Notes: generated by a model not told the origin, from the sequence alone. A DNA stretch of 64,000 bases from Cephalotus follicularis (GCA_001972305.1 BDDD01000361.1:465140-529139); one strand, 5' to 3'. Counted from the stretch's first letter, positions 32,696-46,600 are shown. Program-made: numbers and translations.

Positions 32696-35668
32696 TATAA
32701 CAATATTGTTTTTTCAACATTATTTTTTTTTATACATATTTAATTTTTTTTCAACATTCTATTAACAGGCGTTAAGATAAAAGGAGGCCTTTATGATTTT
32801 TAAAGTACAAGAACATAATGTAGTCAGAGTTTTACCTCGTGAAAAGACTGGTTTATGATTTATATATATGAGTTAATAACCTTATTTCTTTTTCGTAAGT
32901 TACTAATTCTCACATAAAGATTATAGAATCTCAAAGTTCTCAATATTAATATATACCAATAAAATTTTATCAGTTCAATCCAAGCATATAAATTTAGTAT
33001 TATTATTATTTTTAATTAAAGAATCACTACGGATCTTAATTTTTAAAGCATCTTGCATAACTTTCTGTGTGATCGTGTTACTTTTACCACAGTAAATGGA
33101 AAGAGAGTCTAGCTATTTTTAGATTTATAGTAGGTTTCCACAACAAATGATGAGGTTATGATTATTTACCAGAGTAATTGGTCATAGTGAAAACAGCATA
33201 ACGGAGCAAGAATATCTCTAACAAATGATTTTGCAAACAACAGAATTCACCAACCACAGCTTTTCTTTACTAATTAATCAAAATAATCATAGCTAACCTC
33301 ACTAACCACTCCAACTTTCCTCGATATTCATAATTTAATTAAATCACTTTTTGAGGCCAAAGTCCCAATTGACGGTGTGATTCCTCAGACAGTGACACAT
33401 CATGAGTAATAATGTAAAGCCTAACAGCCCCATTAATAAGGCAGAAGCTAACATCACAGGTGCTAATAATTATTGCCATTGAAAAGTCAAAAGGCACTCA
33501 AGTTTAGATAATAATTGTCCCATAAAAAAATCTAAATTTAATAAACATTTTATTAACAAATTCTCTAACAATAATATCAGATTGATTAATTTTAATAATT
33601 AACTAATAAAAAATAATTTTAACAATTGTGAGTAATAAGAACTTATTTAACAAAATGTGAAACAGTAGCTTTGAGTTAATGTAGCAAAGCAACATATTAC
33701 GATAAAGTACGTATTAGGATAAAGACATATGGCAAGATACCTTAATAATTTGACTTACTTTTGCATATATAGCTTCTACTTTCATATATTCTCCTTTAGA
33801 TAATAGTCTATTTTTATGCATTAGAGGTGGCCAATATATCTCCAGCGATTTTTGGTTATTTATTTCTTTTTAATATAGTATCCAGAAAAAGTTAACATAC
33901 GGATTTGATATCATAATCTGATAGCATTACCTGAAAAAAGAAATTAAAAACGCCTTTTTCTCTCTCTAAAAAAAATTGTCCTATGAACTCTTTTTATTTT
34001 TCTCTCAAAGCGTACACCGTTTAACACCGGATGAGACACAGATCTGCGCTTCACAAAATAAAACACAATTTTATTTCTGATTTTTTTATTTTGTGTAATT
34101 TTTTATTTTACCTTCTTATTTATCTTTGTTTTCTTTTGATTTTTACAATAAAATCTGATAATATAGAGATCAGATATGATAGTGATTGTCTATATCCGAT
34201 CTTGTTTGTATCCCGATCTGCTTTTGTCTTGTTGACATCTTTATGGATGTTTTATTATCGTATGAAGATCAGAGTTTCACTCGCCTTAACCCATCTGCTT
34301 CGCCTGGACTCTTCGAAAAGATGCGGGTTAGTACGGTTGGGTTTGGAGTGTCCTCTATGACCGTAAATGATCACATGTCAATATCAAACGGCAAGAGTAT
34401 CTCCAGAAGTTCAAACGATCGTGTCTTTTTTCGATTGGAGTCTCTAATTAGAAGTATTGGCGTGCCTCGCTTAATGTGAGTATTTCTTGACTTTTCCAAG
34501 TTTTGTTTATTGTTGTGTCTCGCTCAATACGAGTGAATATCGATCAGTCAAATTTCTATTTGTAATGGCATATCAATTGGTTTTTATAATTTGGCTAGTT
34601 CAATTATCGTTGAATGAAATTATCTATGTTCATCAACAACAAAAAAAAAGTGATTTAGACAGTATTATATTGCATACATAAATTACCCTTAAAAACAAAG
34701 TACTACCACAATTAAGCAAATCTCATGACCTTAAGAGGAACGGTTGGAACGATAACTGCGAGGCGTGGTTTTTAAATTGGAAAGACTAAGTTTTACATAA
34801 AATTTTAAGTTATTGTTGAACATAAAAATTTTAATACGATAAAAATTAAATATTTATACTCAAAATAAGTTAAACTAGTTTTGACATGGTTTTTATAATT
34901 AAAAATAAAATAAAACTTTAAAATACTTTATTGCTTAAGTTGAGCTCTCTCTCTCTTTCTTTTATCATAAAAAATCATATAAAACATATTGTCAACGGTA
35001 CAACTGATAGCTAGAAAAAAATTTAGTGTTATCAAAATATGAAATAATAGATTATCTCTTCAATACATTTTTCGTCACATACATTGATGAAAGACACATG
35101 TTATATTTTTTTTATGAAATAAAAAAAAAGTGTTTGATGTGTAAAAAATATATGCGATAATATACTTATCATTTCATGCTACGATAGTACGTACTAAAAG
35201 TTTTTTTTCTTGATAGCTTCACTCTCTCATGGTAGCTTCGACGGTAATTATAGGTACTTTTTCATTTTGTGTCTCCCATGGTTTTGAAATCATTTTTAAG
35301 TTTTTTCCTCTTATCTTCATTTTTTAACTTGCTTTGTTTGTAGGTCATNTATATATGATTAGTGTGATAGGCTTAGCCAGTGACATGAGTAAGGAGAGTG
35401 TTCTCTTTGTATTTCAAGTTAAGTTGCGTTATATGCTCATCACCAATAAATTGCAAAATTCATTACTAGCTTTTTTGGTGATTCTTCTCCAAACAAAAAC
35501 CAATGATTTACAAAAATATCATAAATCATTCTTTTCTTTAGTTTTTTATTCTTTATATTTTTTTTTCCTTCTTTTGGTTTTTCAACCCCTCTAACAGTGG
35601 CAGTAACTTAATAAGATCATATTGATAAAAAAGTAAAGGATGAAATTCTACCATTCCTGTTAACATAT
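32696..35668. other. AT-rich intergenic DNA, with an unidentified reading frame near 34.0-34.5 kb
   Basis: Mostly low-complexity AT-rich sequence. At 34031-34479 two overlapping plus-strand frames (109 and 97 codons) lie in less AT-rich DNA, with no recognisable domain; they may be a worn transposon fragment. One undetermined base (N) lies at 35349. Confidence 0.45.
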
Positions 35669-36069
35669 TGTTGAGAATTTTGCATTCCTTGTTCACGAAC
35701 AAATCAATATGAGAAAATACACAGACAAATGTAATAAGAAAATCACACACAATAACACATAAATTTACATTATTTAGTCCAAATTGACCTACGTTCACGA
35801 AGAACCAATCAAGATCTTCAATTCTCTATCAGTCAAGAATTAAATCTTCACCATAATTCTCTCAGAGATTCCTATCCTAGGCACTGTCTATTTTACAACC
35901 ACCTTAACACTATCTCTCTCACCCACCAACAGGTTTACAACCATATAAATAAAGAAATTATATAGGAAAACCTAAACCCAAAACTGCAACTACCCAATTT
36001 TCATACAAATTGACCTAACACGACCCAAATACATAAAATCCCGGTAAAAAGAATACAAGACAAAAAACA
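35669..36069 (-). repeat. 3' LTR of the old Copia element
   Basis: TGTTGAGAATTTTG to AAAAAACA on the plus strand. On the minus strand it is preceded by AGCCAAAATGGATAT, resembling the polypurine tract of related Copia elements. It aligns with 41016-41408. Confidence 0.8.
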
Positions 36070-36291
36070 ATATCCATTTTGGCTTGAATTCTGGTAGTCA
36101 TCATGAAGTATCACTGGTTGTCTTCAATTCCATAAACATTTTCATGCTCTGTATGTTTGCCATGACCGACCAACATAGACCCACACCTCCATGTAGGGTG
36201 CACACGTTCTCGTCTGGGGCATCCAACACTACTCAATATTGTGTAGTACGATGTGGCTCCACCTTTCTCATTCAATCATAGAGATTAGTGT

Positions 36292-38915
36292 TGTAACGCC
36301 CCGTAATGTTTTCTTTTTGAAGATAAAGAAAGTTTGAGGATAAAAAGCTTAAGTTAAAAGAAATCAAGGACTTAAAGCTAAATAATAGAGAGTTTTGGGA
36401 GTTAAGTGTTAAGCTTCCTTGAGAAGTTTCCAAGTTCCAAGACAAATGATGGTTGTGTGAGGCGTGCATGGCGTGCTCAGTGTTTTGGCATGCTATGTTG
36501 AGTGTTGACAGAGCCTAGTTCGGCAGTTTAAAGGAGGAAGTTTCAGTATAAGAAGGTTAGAAGTGAGAGAGAAAGAGTTTTTAGTTTCCCTTTCTTCTTC
36601 TTTTCCTTTCACGGGCGGAAGGAGAGTTTCAGTGAGACCTTCCAAGCGCAGGAAGACGAAGTGTCAGACGAGAAGAAGAAGAGAAGCTTGTCGCTAGAGA
36701 AAGCAGTAAAGAAGCAGTTAACGTCAGGGGACGTAGCAAGAACTGTGAGTGAGACATCATTTCCTTTACAAATATTTATGTTCGTGTTATTTTCTTCTTG
36801 AAAATCTTACATTAATTCAGTTCCAGTGCAAAGCAAGTGAGTTTGGTCGGGAATCTCTTCCCTAGCGTTTTTATGTAAGCCATTCTTTGTGAGTGAAGAG
36901 CTTTAAGCCGAGTAGAGATGCTCAGTTCCTTTCTAAGTATCAGTTATCCTCAGGTAAGGTAACAGTATGTGTTCAACCCCCTCCTCGGCCTACTATTGTC
37001 TATGATGGGAAGTCAAGCGAGTCTGCCCCCGGGTTCCATACCTGGATCTCCTTACACTATTGTCTATGATGGTGTACAGCGGCTGAGTGTAGCAGAACAC
37101 GAATGTACATAGCTCCAACCTCCTCGGTCTACTATTGTCTATGATGGGAAACCGAGCGAGACTACCCCCGGGTTCCATACTTGGATCTCCTTTACACTGT
37201 TGTCTATGATGGTATTTAGGGTTTGAGCACAGCAGAGCTAAGTTGCCAGATAGTAGAACATAGAGCCTTTCAGTAAGTTTTCCAGAGGAGGACCTGGTCA
37301 TCAGTTCTCAGTTAAGTTAAGCAAAGATAAGCAAGTTCAGAGGAGAACCTTGGTTCTCGGCAAGTAAGCTGCCAGTTATGGCTTAGGCCAAGATCAGCTC
37401 AGCGCCACTATAAGTTGGCTACTATGTATACATGCAGCATAAGACCACTATAAGCTGGAAACTATATTATGTAAAGCAAGCAAGATAAAGCAAGTTCCAA
37501 GTCTAGTTCTTGTCCTCCTCGGCATTTTTGCCTAGTTGGATCCTTCTTCAGAAAATTCTTTCTAACAGTTGAAATCTTAAGTTTTATTCAGCTTTTCTTA
37601 AGCACTCTAGAGTATCAGCTAAGCAGAGGAAAGAGTAAGTCTTTCAAATTACTTTGAGCGTTTCTTTATTGTATGCCATGACATATATGTTGTTATAGTT
37701 CTCTTCCCCGGTTGGGATGTTACACATGTTCATGGTAAGCTTTCTTTCAGCGCATTCATTTCAGAGGAATGCAGCAGAGGATGATTTGATCTCAGTCACT
37801 TAGTCAGTTTGACTAATCCCCTCACAGGTTGTTTTGCAAACCAGTCGGTAAGAGGAGTTCCTCCAGTTCAGCAGTAGAAAGCTTAAGCAAAGGTAGTTTT
37901 TGTGCTCGGCACCTCGGGAATCAACTCGGGCGTCTAGCATGCATAGCATTGGGCATTCTTTTGGGTTCCTATACCTTCTTTTTTGTTGTAGAGTAGCCGA
38001 GAGCTTATCTTTTGTATATGATATGTTAAAGTAAGAACCTTATGTTGCTTCTTTTGTTGAGCTTGAGAGTCCTCGGATAGTATAGCAGAGCAGGCAATGA
38101 GCTAACGTTTAAACATTTTACCAAGGATCCAGGGAGTCCTCGTGTAGTTAGCTATTTGATGTTTTAATGTTGAGATATCTTAGTCCGAGGTGAGGAGGAG
38201 TCCTTGGATGGTTTTATGAGTATGTAAGGCTCAAGGTGGAGTCCTCGGATACAAGTCAGAGGAGACAAGTAAGAGAGGCGTTGTCCCCGGATGCCTTAGC
38301 AGAGGAGAAAAGAGAGGGAGACCTCTGATGGCTTTAGAGATAGACGTGAGGCTAAATGTTGAGTCCTCGGATGTATGCCAGAGGAGAAAAAGAGATAGGT
38401 CAGAGGACGACTTGAGGTTTCTTACAGCAGAGTATAATAATGTTTTCTAGCGCTACAGTGTTTTAAGTTAAGTTAAACTATATGTTTTGATGCTAAGGTT
38501 AAGCGTTATGTTGAGGAGCGCTCTTTGGAGAAGAGCAGAGGAGAAAGGCTCGTGGAGGAAGCGTGTCCTCGAGCGTTTAGCAGACCTGAAGTTTAAGTGA
38601 TCATGTGAGGAGCACGTGGGTGTTCTCCTCGGGCGTTTAGTGACACGGCCCGTTTTGGAGTTTTGGTTAAGCAGTGATGAGGACACAAGAAAGTGGGGAG
38701 TTTGGATCCTTTGTCCCTTTGAGTCCTCTACCCCTTTTTTTGTCTCACAGAGTTGCGCGCCCAGCCCAGGCCTCCTCGTCTGGCCTTTGTGTAGCAGATC
38801 CGAGGATCAATCTTTGTAGTTTTAGCGAGCAGTTAAGCAGAGCAGGGTTGTTGGCAGGAGTGCCATCCCCGACAGAACACATCAGCCCAGAGCAGAGCAG
38901 GAACGGGTCCTGTCA
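36292..38915 (+). mobile_element. Solo LTR (2624 bp) inserted in the old Copia element
   Basis: It starts TGTAACGCCCCG and ends GGTCCTGTCA, with a perfect 5-bp target duplication AGTGT at 36287-36291 and 38916-38920. Plus-strand layout suggests an LTR promoter (TATA-like GTATAAG near 36546, CT-rich leader 36587-36618). No coding region was found. Length and the TGTAAC start suit a gypsy chromovirus, not proven. It holds internal duplications and many GTCCTCGGATG-like motifs. Confidence 0.85.
36982..37219 (+). repeat. Duplication of about 139 bp inside the solo LTR
   Basis: Two units (from 36982 and 37121) share TCCTCGG...CTACTATTGTCTATGATGGG and the following CCCCCGGGTTCCATAC. ATTGTCTATGATGG occurs four times, twice per unit. 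Confidence 0.85.
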
Positions 38916-38972
38916 AGTGTCACCCTCAAGATCAAAAACAAACGTCACACCTTTCTTCCTCGATCTACATCC

Positions 38973-39660
38973 TCATGCATCAACTATAGCACTTGTTTGG
39001 GATCTAACAAAACCTTTACATGTTTGAACAATTCTCAAAAACTTGTATAGTTTTCCAATCATCGTCCCATGCAGCTTCACCAATACTCCTTTGGTGAGCC
39101 TCATGACTCCATCTTCAATAGCACATCTGCGCCCTCTCGAACAAAGAGTGCCCAATGAAATCAGCTTTTTTCTTAGATTTGGCACATGTCAAACATCAAC
39201 CAAAGTTTTCACGACCCTATCAAACATGAGAAACCATACCAATCCAATCCTAGCAACTTTGCACTCTATATTATTTTTCATCTTGATCGTACCACCATCA
39301 CAAGCCTGATATGTGCTGAACTGCTCCCTAACTGCACAAATGTGAATTGCATAACCAGAATCTAAAATTCAATATGAGCAATCATACGTAAAGGTGTAGC
39401 AAGTTACAATTCATCCTCCTCTGATGCCCCAACAATCGCAACCCCTGATGATTTTTCTTTCTCCTTCAAGAAGTTCTTGTAATGAGAGAAGTCTTTCTTT
39501 ATATGACCCTCCTCGTCGCACACAAAACATTTTATGTTTCTGTTACGAACTTTCGACTTCGAGCACACTCTAACTCTACTAAACCAATCATCTCGGTCCT
39601 CTTATCTACTTTTCTGACCACCACTAGCAATAACCGAGGCATTACCCTCTCCTGACATCA
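38973..39660 (-). pseudogene. Old Copia: knuckle/protease to pre-integrase region
   Basis: The readable block (39185-38973) is a GAG-pre-integrase domain start, MPNLRKKLISLGTL, then GVMRLTKGVLVKLHG. Sequence to about 39660 corresponds to the zinc-knuckle and protease part but is not open. The solo LTR begins shortly after, reading downstream. Confidence 0.65.
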
Positions 39661-39678
39661 CCTTGGTCCTACACTTAT

Positions 39679-40164
39679 TCATTGTCCATTCATCAATAAA
39701 GAAGCAACCATCTCGCCCAGATAGAAAGTATCTTTTCCAAACAACAGTGTAGTGACTATGTGAATATATGATATAGATAGTGATGATAATAAGAGAAGTG
39801 CATGATCTTTATTCTCTATCTCCACTTCCAAAGATGCAAGCTCTACCAGAATCTTGTTGAACTCACTCAAATGCGCCTTAAAACTCGATCCCTCTTCTAA
39901 CTGAAGGTCATATAATTTTTTCTTCAAGAACAACATATTTTGCAAAGACTTGGACTTGTATCTGCTCTTTAATATTTCCCAGACATCTAACAAATCAGTT
40001 AAACCAATGACCTCCCGCAACATGGTATTTGCAAGATAAAGCTGAATTGTAATGCATGCCAAATCCCCCATATCTTGTCCCGACTCATTAGTCAACTTTT
40101 TCAACTTTTCTGTCACATTCTTGGGATCTCTAATCAGTCCTTCTAGAATCAAAATATTCTTCAC
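39679..40164 (-). pseudogene. Old Copia gag (UBN2/Retrotran_gag_2 type)
   Basis: It shows ACITIQLYLANTMLREV, VWEILKSRYKSKSLQNML and KKKLYDLQLEEGSSFKAHLS, the usual blocks of plant Copia gag, then NKDHALLLLSSLSISY. It corresponds to the middle of gag. The N-terminal part would lie toward 40.9 kb and is not open. Confidence 0.85.
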
Positions 40165-41001
40165 CCATTGCTCTCGTTACGTGAAGTCATTATGGTCATT
40201 GAATGGTACCATGAAAAAACTCAAACAATTTCCTACCATCTGAAATGTTCCACCTCTTCCCACGGTCCTAGCCACTTGCTCTAATTGTCCTGATCAACCT
40301 CAATTCAACTCACGAATTGTTCTTCATCACCCAAACAAAGCTAAAATGGTACGAACCTACAGAAACCACATAATCTGAGCCGAATCTCACTAATCTGATA
40401 TGTTCACTACGTTTGGAACGTCCAAAAATATTAATATTGACTTCGAAATCACCCAATTCTGACTTCGATAACCCTAGATATCGTAATCGAAATTATGAGC
40501 AATCACAACCGTTCAAAAAAAGATTTTTTTTATTGTTTTTATGTTTTCTCCCCACAGCAGTAGTCTTTCACGCGCACTTACCGGCACTCATAGTGCGTGC
40601 GCCCAACTCTAGCAATGGTTGGCTGCGAGACCGACGGCGTTCTAAAGAGAGGCTGACGGTGATTATTCCGATGGTGGGTATGACTTCTGACGTGGTATGT
40701 ATAGCCGAGATCTAACAATCAGTGAAACCAGATCTCTCTACAATGCGTTCTCTCTCCTACGACGACCCTGACAGCGGAGATGACTCTGGACGAACGACCG
40801 ATACTTCCTAATCACGATGATGGCTCTGTACAATGATGAAAACTCTGACCGACGATGAAACATGAAGACGGCTTCTATGTTGACATCAGCAGTATGATGG
40901 TGATGTCAGCGTGAGTGCTATGTTTTTTTTTTTTTACTTCTAATTTTTGTGTCTTTCTTCTATTTATCCTCCACAATCTCGTGCCTTGATCAATCAACCT
41001 G

Positions 41002-41013
41002 GCTCTGATACCA
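41002..41013 (-). promoter_or_regulatory. Primer-binding site of the old Copia element
   Basis: The minus strand reads AGTGGTATCAGAGCC two bases after the LTR end, complementary to initiator tRNA-Met. Confidence 0.85.
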
Positions 41014-41015
41014 CT

Positions 41016-41408
41016 TGTTGGGTATTTTGGATTTCCCGTTCACGCATGAATCGATATGAGAAAAACACATACAAACGTAAAACCACACACAAGAATACAT
41101 ATATTTATGTGATTCGAACCAAATTGACCTACGTCTATGAAGAACCAACCATAAAGATTTTCTATTCTCTATCAATCAAGAATTATATCTCCACCACAAT
41201 TCTTTTAGAGATTTTTTTAGGCATTGTCTGTTTCACAGGCACACTGTCTCGCACACCCACCAGCATGTTTACAATTACACATACATAGACATTATATAAG
41301 AAAACATGTAGCTTAAACCGCGACAACCCATTTTACATATAAATGGACCAAATCTGACCCAAATTCATGAAAGCCCAATAAAAAAAAATATAAGACAAAA
41401 ACCTAACA
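41016..41408 (-). repeat. 5' LTR of the old Copia element (393 bp)
   Basis: TGTTGGGTATTTTGG to AAAACCTAACA on the plus strand. TSD CATAT follows at 41409-41413. Confidence 0.85.
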
Positions 41409-43132
41409 CATATTTCACATGTCCTATTTAAAAGAATATCTAACACTATAAATACATAACACCTTATTCTCTTTCTTGACCTGAAATTGATTTGTGCACC
41501 GTTAAAGGATTAACAAAGTGAGTAATGCTATATTTCTTTCAACATTTTTACATACTTCTTTTGCTTACTGAAATGATAATTCACAGAATACAAAGACGCT
41601 TAGATAATAAAATATATGGTGAGTTTAATATATTTTATGAGTTGATCAATAAATAGAGTGACAAATCAATTTGGATAAAAAAAAAATTGATAATCGTGTT
41701 GTGACATCTAATATTATTATCAATAATAAAGATTGAGGATTTTTAGAGTCTCATGAAGCAGTTTAGCTTTTGTTGGGTTCAACATTCCTGGAGAAAAGGC
41801 AAGGCTTGTGCAGATTACTTGGCCAATCTTAGTTTTTCTTTGACAGCCATTTTCTTATCTTTTTGATAATCCCTCCCAAGGGATCCGTTCAGATAGGGTG
41901 GATATCTTGTTCGTGAGAGTCAAGTCCGTGTGTTTGTGCATATTTCGGACGTACAAAAAAAAAATCAATATAGAGATCGAAGCCAAACTTAATAGCATCC
42001 TAGCAAGATTTTAACTCTTGATATAAAAGAAGCTTGAAATCTTAACTCAAACAAATTGGACAATAATTACTATTTTTTCTCTTTCCTATATTCAGTTTGA
42101 AAAGTTATTGAGTGCCCTGAGTACACAATGTGACTATTCACTAAATCAAATAATGTGCATAATCATGTAAGCTTAATAATTAAGGTTTGGTGCAGTATTA
42201 TTAGGATAGTGCATAAGCCTAACCACGTAATTCACTGAATGCACCTAAATTTTTTTCTGTTATGTGTTGGTGAACAAAAAACCAATGTTTGACTTAGACA
42301 GCAACGTAGCCTTGAATTTGAACGGAGAGGCTGGGCTCATTTTTTTTTATCTTTGTTTATGGACTCAACAAACAAGGAGCTATTATTTAGTTTCACATGA
42401 ATGATGAACCTTTTTTGTCCTCCTATTTTGCTAATGGAGTTTATTGTCAGAACTTGAGGGTCCTGCTATGAACTTTTCTTTCCCAGGTTCATAATATCAG
42501 GGATGCTTCCATGGCCTCCATAACCCTTAATTTGGTGGATTTGATTGCCATTAAGCAATATGTCAAGTATAATGAGAAATATCAATTTACAAGCAAACCC
42601 AAAAAGAAATTCAAACAGTTTCAATCCTAAGATCCGAACAAAAGATCAGTTCAAGGACTCGTGGTTAATTAGGAAATGTTCTTACATCGGTTCTATCCAA
42701 CTGTGAATTAACTACATTTAAACTTAAAACTCAATTATTATCTCTCAATTGCTATAGAATCAGTACTGATCTTTTAGTTGTTACTCTCATCCTTCAACAA
42801 TAAGAAATCTACAATTCCAAAAATGGATACATCAGTTCTTTTTACAAATCGGTATTACTATTGAGTAGATAATTGGTAATTTCAGTGACAGAAATTGCTA
42901 TAAGAAGCTTAATAGTAGAGTGACAAAAACCTTCTAAAAAACCAATGCTGAAATGCCTTCATGGTAGAATGACAAGAGCTTCTAAGCTGAAAAACATTTT
43001 AGCATGTTTCAATTGGACTATCAACATGGTAAATCCTCGCAAAAGAAATCTGCTAAATCTATATCAACACATCATGCCATCATCGATTACAAAAATGCAA
43101 AAAAAAAAAAATATATACGACACTTTTTTTTT
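41409..43132. other. AT-rich intergenic DNA
   Basis: No gene or mobile element was recognised. It lies between the old Copia element and the 3' end of the Aux/IAA gene. Confidence 0.5.
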
Positions 43133-43238
43133 TAAGCACAAGTATTAAAAAGTAACTAAAAACAATAGACTTAAAAATAGCATTTAGTACTAAATACTAT
43201 TTTTAGGACTATTGTTTTTAGTTACTTTTTAGTGCTTA
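43133..43238. repeat. Foldback (MITE-like) inverted repeat
   Basis: The arms (TAAGCAC...TAAAAAGTAACTAAAAACAATAG and its complement) pair almost perfectly over about 45 bases around the palindrome TTTAGTACTAAA. A short outer pairing ACTTTTTTTT/AAAAAAAAGT extends to about 43120-43255. It lies about 380 bases past the stop codon of the Aux/IAA gene, near or in its 3' UTR end. A MITE is most likely; a hairpin-RNA source cannot be excluded. Confidence 0.8.
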
Positions 43239-43619
43239 TACTATAAAAAAAAGTACTATAGTAACAATTTCAAGAGGCATTTGGCTAATTGTGAAACCCC
43301 TTGATAGAAAATGGAACAAAGTTTTGATAGCACAGCAGATGATGAAGCATATAAGCCAAGTGGGTTCTCATCAAACACAAAAGATATATGAGCTCCACAA
43401 TAACTGCTTAATGACAAAAAGGCTAACACGAAATTCTTCATGCAACCAAAACATAGCCAAGACAAAATACGCTTCTCAATCATGAGTAGCACTCAAGCCT
43501 CAGCAATTTTATCAGTTCATTACTTCCATAATTTGAGCTTCTTCCCACTTTCCCCATGCCTGCAAAAGTTCACTTAGAAGTTGGCAGAAAGAAAGCAGTC
43601 ATAACACCCCGGACACTCG

Positions 43620-46600
43620 CTACATTCTGTTGTTGGATTTCTCTGCTGCTCTTGGAGCTATGGGCCAGTCCAAAAATAATAATATTCATTATAAGTTCCA
43701 AGCTCTGACAGTCACCCATCAATTGCAATTTTACAAATTTAAGTGCAACGAGAAACAGAATTTAAGGAAAAATGAATGCTAGACAAATCAAAATCATAAT
43801 CTAAGATACTACCGCGAAGCAATTTTCCCTCGTCTGCCCTGGGCATCACAGATATTCACGTCATACCAAACTATCGGGTCCAATAACATTATAAAACAAA
43901 TCCCGCACCGATATATTTGAGCCATCTTCAGACTAAGCTCAAAGCCCAGGGTAACAACAAAGCAGCTTAGCTGCACACAACTCGTTTTGCATGATGCACC
44001 TTCAATAAGAAGGGCTCCATGAAAAATTGTTAATGCAAGAAAGTATAAATCCATGGTTTTTAGTATCCTGACCAAGATGTAATGCTATTTGTTAAGTTTA
44101 TTACAACCAGTTCATGTTGTAGGGTCAACTTAGAGTCTCAGATGATCCCTGGTGTCTTCCAACTCAATACCTAATTTTGTTGATAGCATTCATTATCAGC
44201 AGGCACTTAATGTGACACCATGAATGTCAAATTACATAAATATGACAGTTTACCCACCCCAAGTACAGATCAGTACTTTTTCTTTTTTTATTTCCCCCAT
44301 TTGTTTCTATATACTTCTCTTCTTTTGAACCCGAATGCAAGACAGTAGGCTCACGCCCACATAAACACAGTCTATCAGTGATATGACCTTAAATGCTATG
44401 TTTGTCAAATAAGTTTTACACACCTAAGCCAATGGCATCAGAGCTCTTCATGATCTTCAGCCTCTTGCATGAATCAATAAACATCCTGTGATTATACAAA
44501 TTGGGGTAAGGAGCACAATTGTACATGGCAATCAAAGCAGGAATTAGACCATTGACCATGACAATATATCTTGAAACGCTTCTTTGGAACTAAGAGAGAA
44601 AAGTTTAGTTCATCAATAATGATAGTTAGCAATCCAATCAGTGATCAACAAGGAACACATTGATAAATCAAGACCAAGTAATCTGTGTGTATTTAGAAAT
44701 AGTAGATCAATCAAAAAATTGCAAGGCCAGCTACCATCGGCAGTTAAGTTTTACTAAAGAACAAAACTGCAAAGCATTTCATTTTGATATTCTCTGGCCT
44801 ACATCTTTTCTGTGGTTGAGATACTTCCATGCTACAAAGCTTACTTAATCAAATATTACACCAGACTCGAAATTCTGAACACGGAAACTACATAAACAAA
44901 TTTCAATCTTTTCCCTGAACAGCCCGAATATGAATTTGTTAACATGATTAAACTATATCTGGCATACTTAATTAAGAAGATCAAACTTTTCTGGCATTCT
45001 GACAAAGATTTTGCAACATTTTACCAGAGACTTATATAGTAATCGACAAATAAATCTAGTTTTTAATATTTAAGGAAGCAGTAATTTAAACTAAATGATC
45101 AGATCCATAACTTCAAAAATTATATCAGCTGTTGTATTTCATTTCATAGGAAATTATGCAACTAGTTGTCCAGTGTATGCCATGAACTTATTGTATTAGT
45201 ATAAGGAAAGGAGAATGGACAGATTTAATTAGATATTGCCTTTTGTAGCCCAGGATTTTCTCACAAATAAGCTGCTTTTTTCAGGAAAAGAAAAAGAATA
45301 TGAGAATAGTTTTTGAAAAACAAATAAAGAGAAAATTATAAACCAGAAAGTGAATAAATCATACCCTACCAAGTCAAAGGAATAGGTAGCTATATCTTCC
45401 GATTAGAAGGCACTTCAGTAAAAGTATTACATGACAAACAATCAAGACATGCATGATATGGTTAAAGTGAAATGGAAAGGAAGGCGTTTACTACTCCTAG
45501 ACCACCTCTTGCATTTCCCTTTATGCTTACGTACTTCATCATTGAAGATGATGATCACGTGAAATATCCTCAACTTTGAATTATATAAAACACAAATGAA
45601 CAAAATAGAATATGTATCCTTTGGGCGAAATAGCACAATAGGGAGTGGTTTCAATAGAAGTTGCAAGAAAAAGTACTCTAATTCACTACATGGACCCATG
45701 CCCGCTTTAGTTTGATTATCCTAGTATTGATTAGAATCTTAAGTTTTTTTTTTTTTTTGAAAAAAAAAATACAAATAAAATTGTAGCTTGTGCTTGTGTA
45801 AGATTAAATTAAAACAGCAGGAATAAACTATTGGTCACGGAGTTGTCACGATAAGTCATGTATAAAACCCAAGCAATGCATCCAAAGCTCTTCCATGCTG
45901 ACAAACTATTTAGAAGTCTGATCATAAACATCAATACTAACAATAGTTCAACAATTTCCCCAAACCACCATCATTAAGAATTCTGAAAACTTGAGCGACA
46001 AAGGTAACAAATGACATTCAAGTAGGTAAAAGCTTACTCCCATGGGACATCCCCAACAAGCATCCAGTCACCATCCTTATCCTCAAACGTAAGCACATAT
46101 TCTGATCCATGCAGAAGATCCCTCAGCTTGCTCTCACTCAGTTTTTCCCTTCCTGGAGCACCATGTGTTCCACATTGACCTAAAATCAGAACAGAACTGT
46201 AGTAAGTAAATTCATGCCAACAAGGTGTACAAGGTCACATTCGCATGCATCAAAACACTATGGATTACCTATGGTAAAACAGCTGAACATCTTCTCAAGA
46301 GCAGTAGACAGTTCTTGATAGGTGGAGTAATTTCTCAAATCTACCTTTCTCAGGTAAGGAGCACCATCCATACTGACCTTGACAAAGAGAGCTCCAGGCC
46401 CAGGTTTTCCATCAACTTCGTCATTGTTCTTTGAAGTGGTAGCCAACGTATTCTTCCTAAATGATCTAATCGGAGGCCAGCCAACAACCTGTGCCCTGTC
46501 ATTGATGACGGGCATAAAGAAACCATAATTAATAAATCATAACATCATTTTACCATAACCTTTCCCTTAAAATGTTAGAAAACCCTCTTTCAAGGAAGTA

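Larger units (their letters stand above)
35669..41408 (-). mobile_element. Old Ty1/copia element, whole outline, broken inside
   Basis: Complete outline with two LTRs (35669-36069 and 41016-41408), primer-binding site and polypurine-like tract, flanked by a perfect 5-bp target duplication CATAT (35664-35668 and 41409-41413). The LTRs are only about three quarters identical by eye, so the insertion is old, of the order of ten million years. Only gag and the start of pol are readable. A 2.6-kb solo LTR of another family sits inside. Broken in many places. Confidence 0.85.

Noticed and set aside
34031-34479. Two overlapping frames (109 and 97 codons) as a gene
   Set aside because: No domain, no start context or splice evidence; overlapping frames in AT-rich DNA.
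44486-46037. Separate small genes in the 1.55-kb third intron of the Aux/IAA gene
   Set aside because: Frames of 62-85 codons with no domains or conserved features; ordinary intron sequence.
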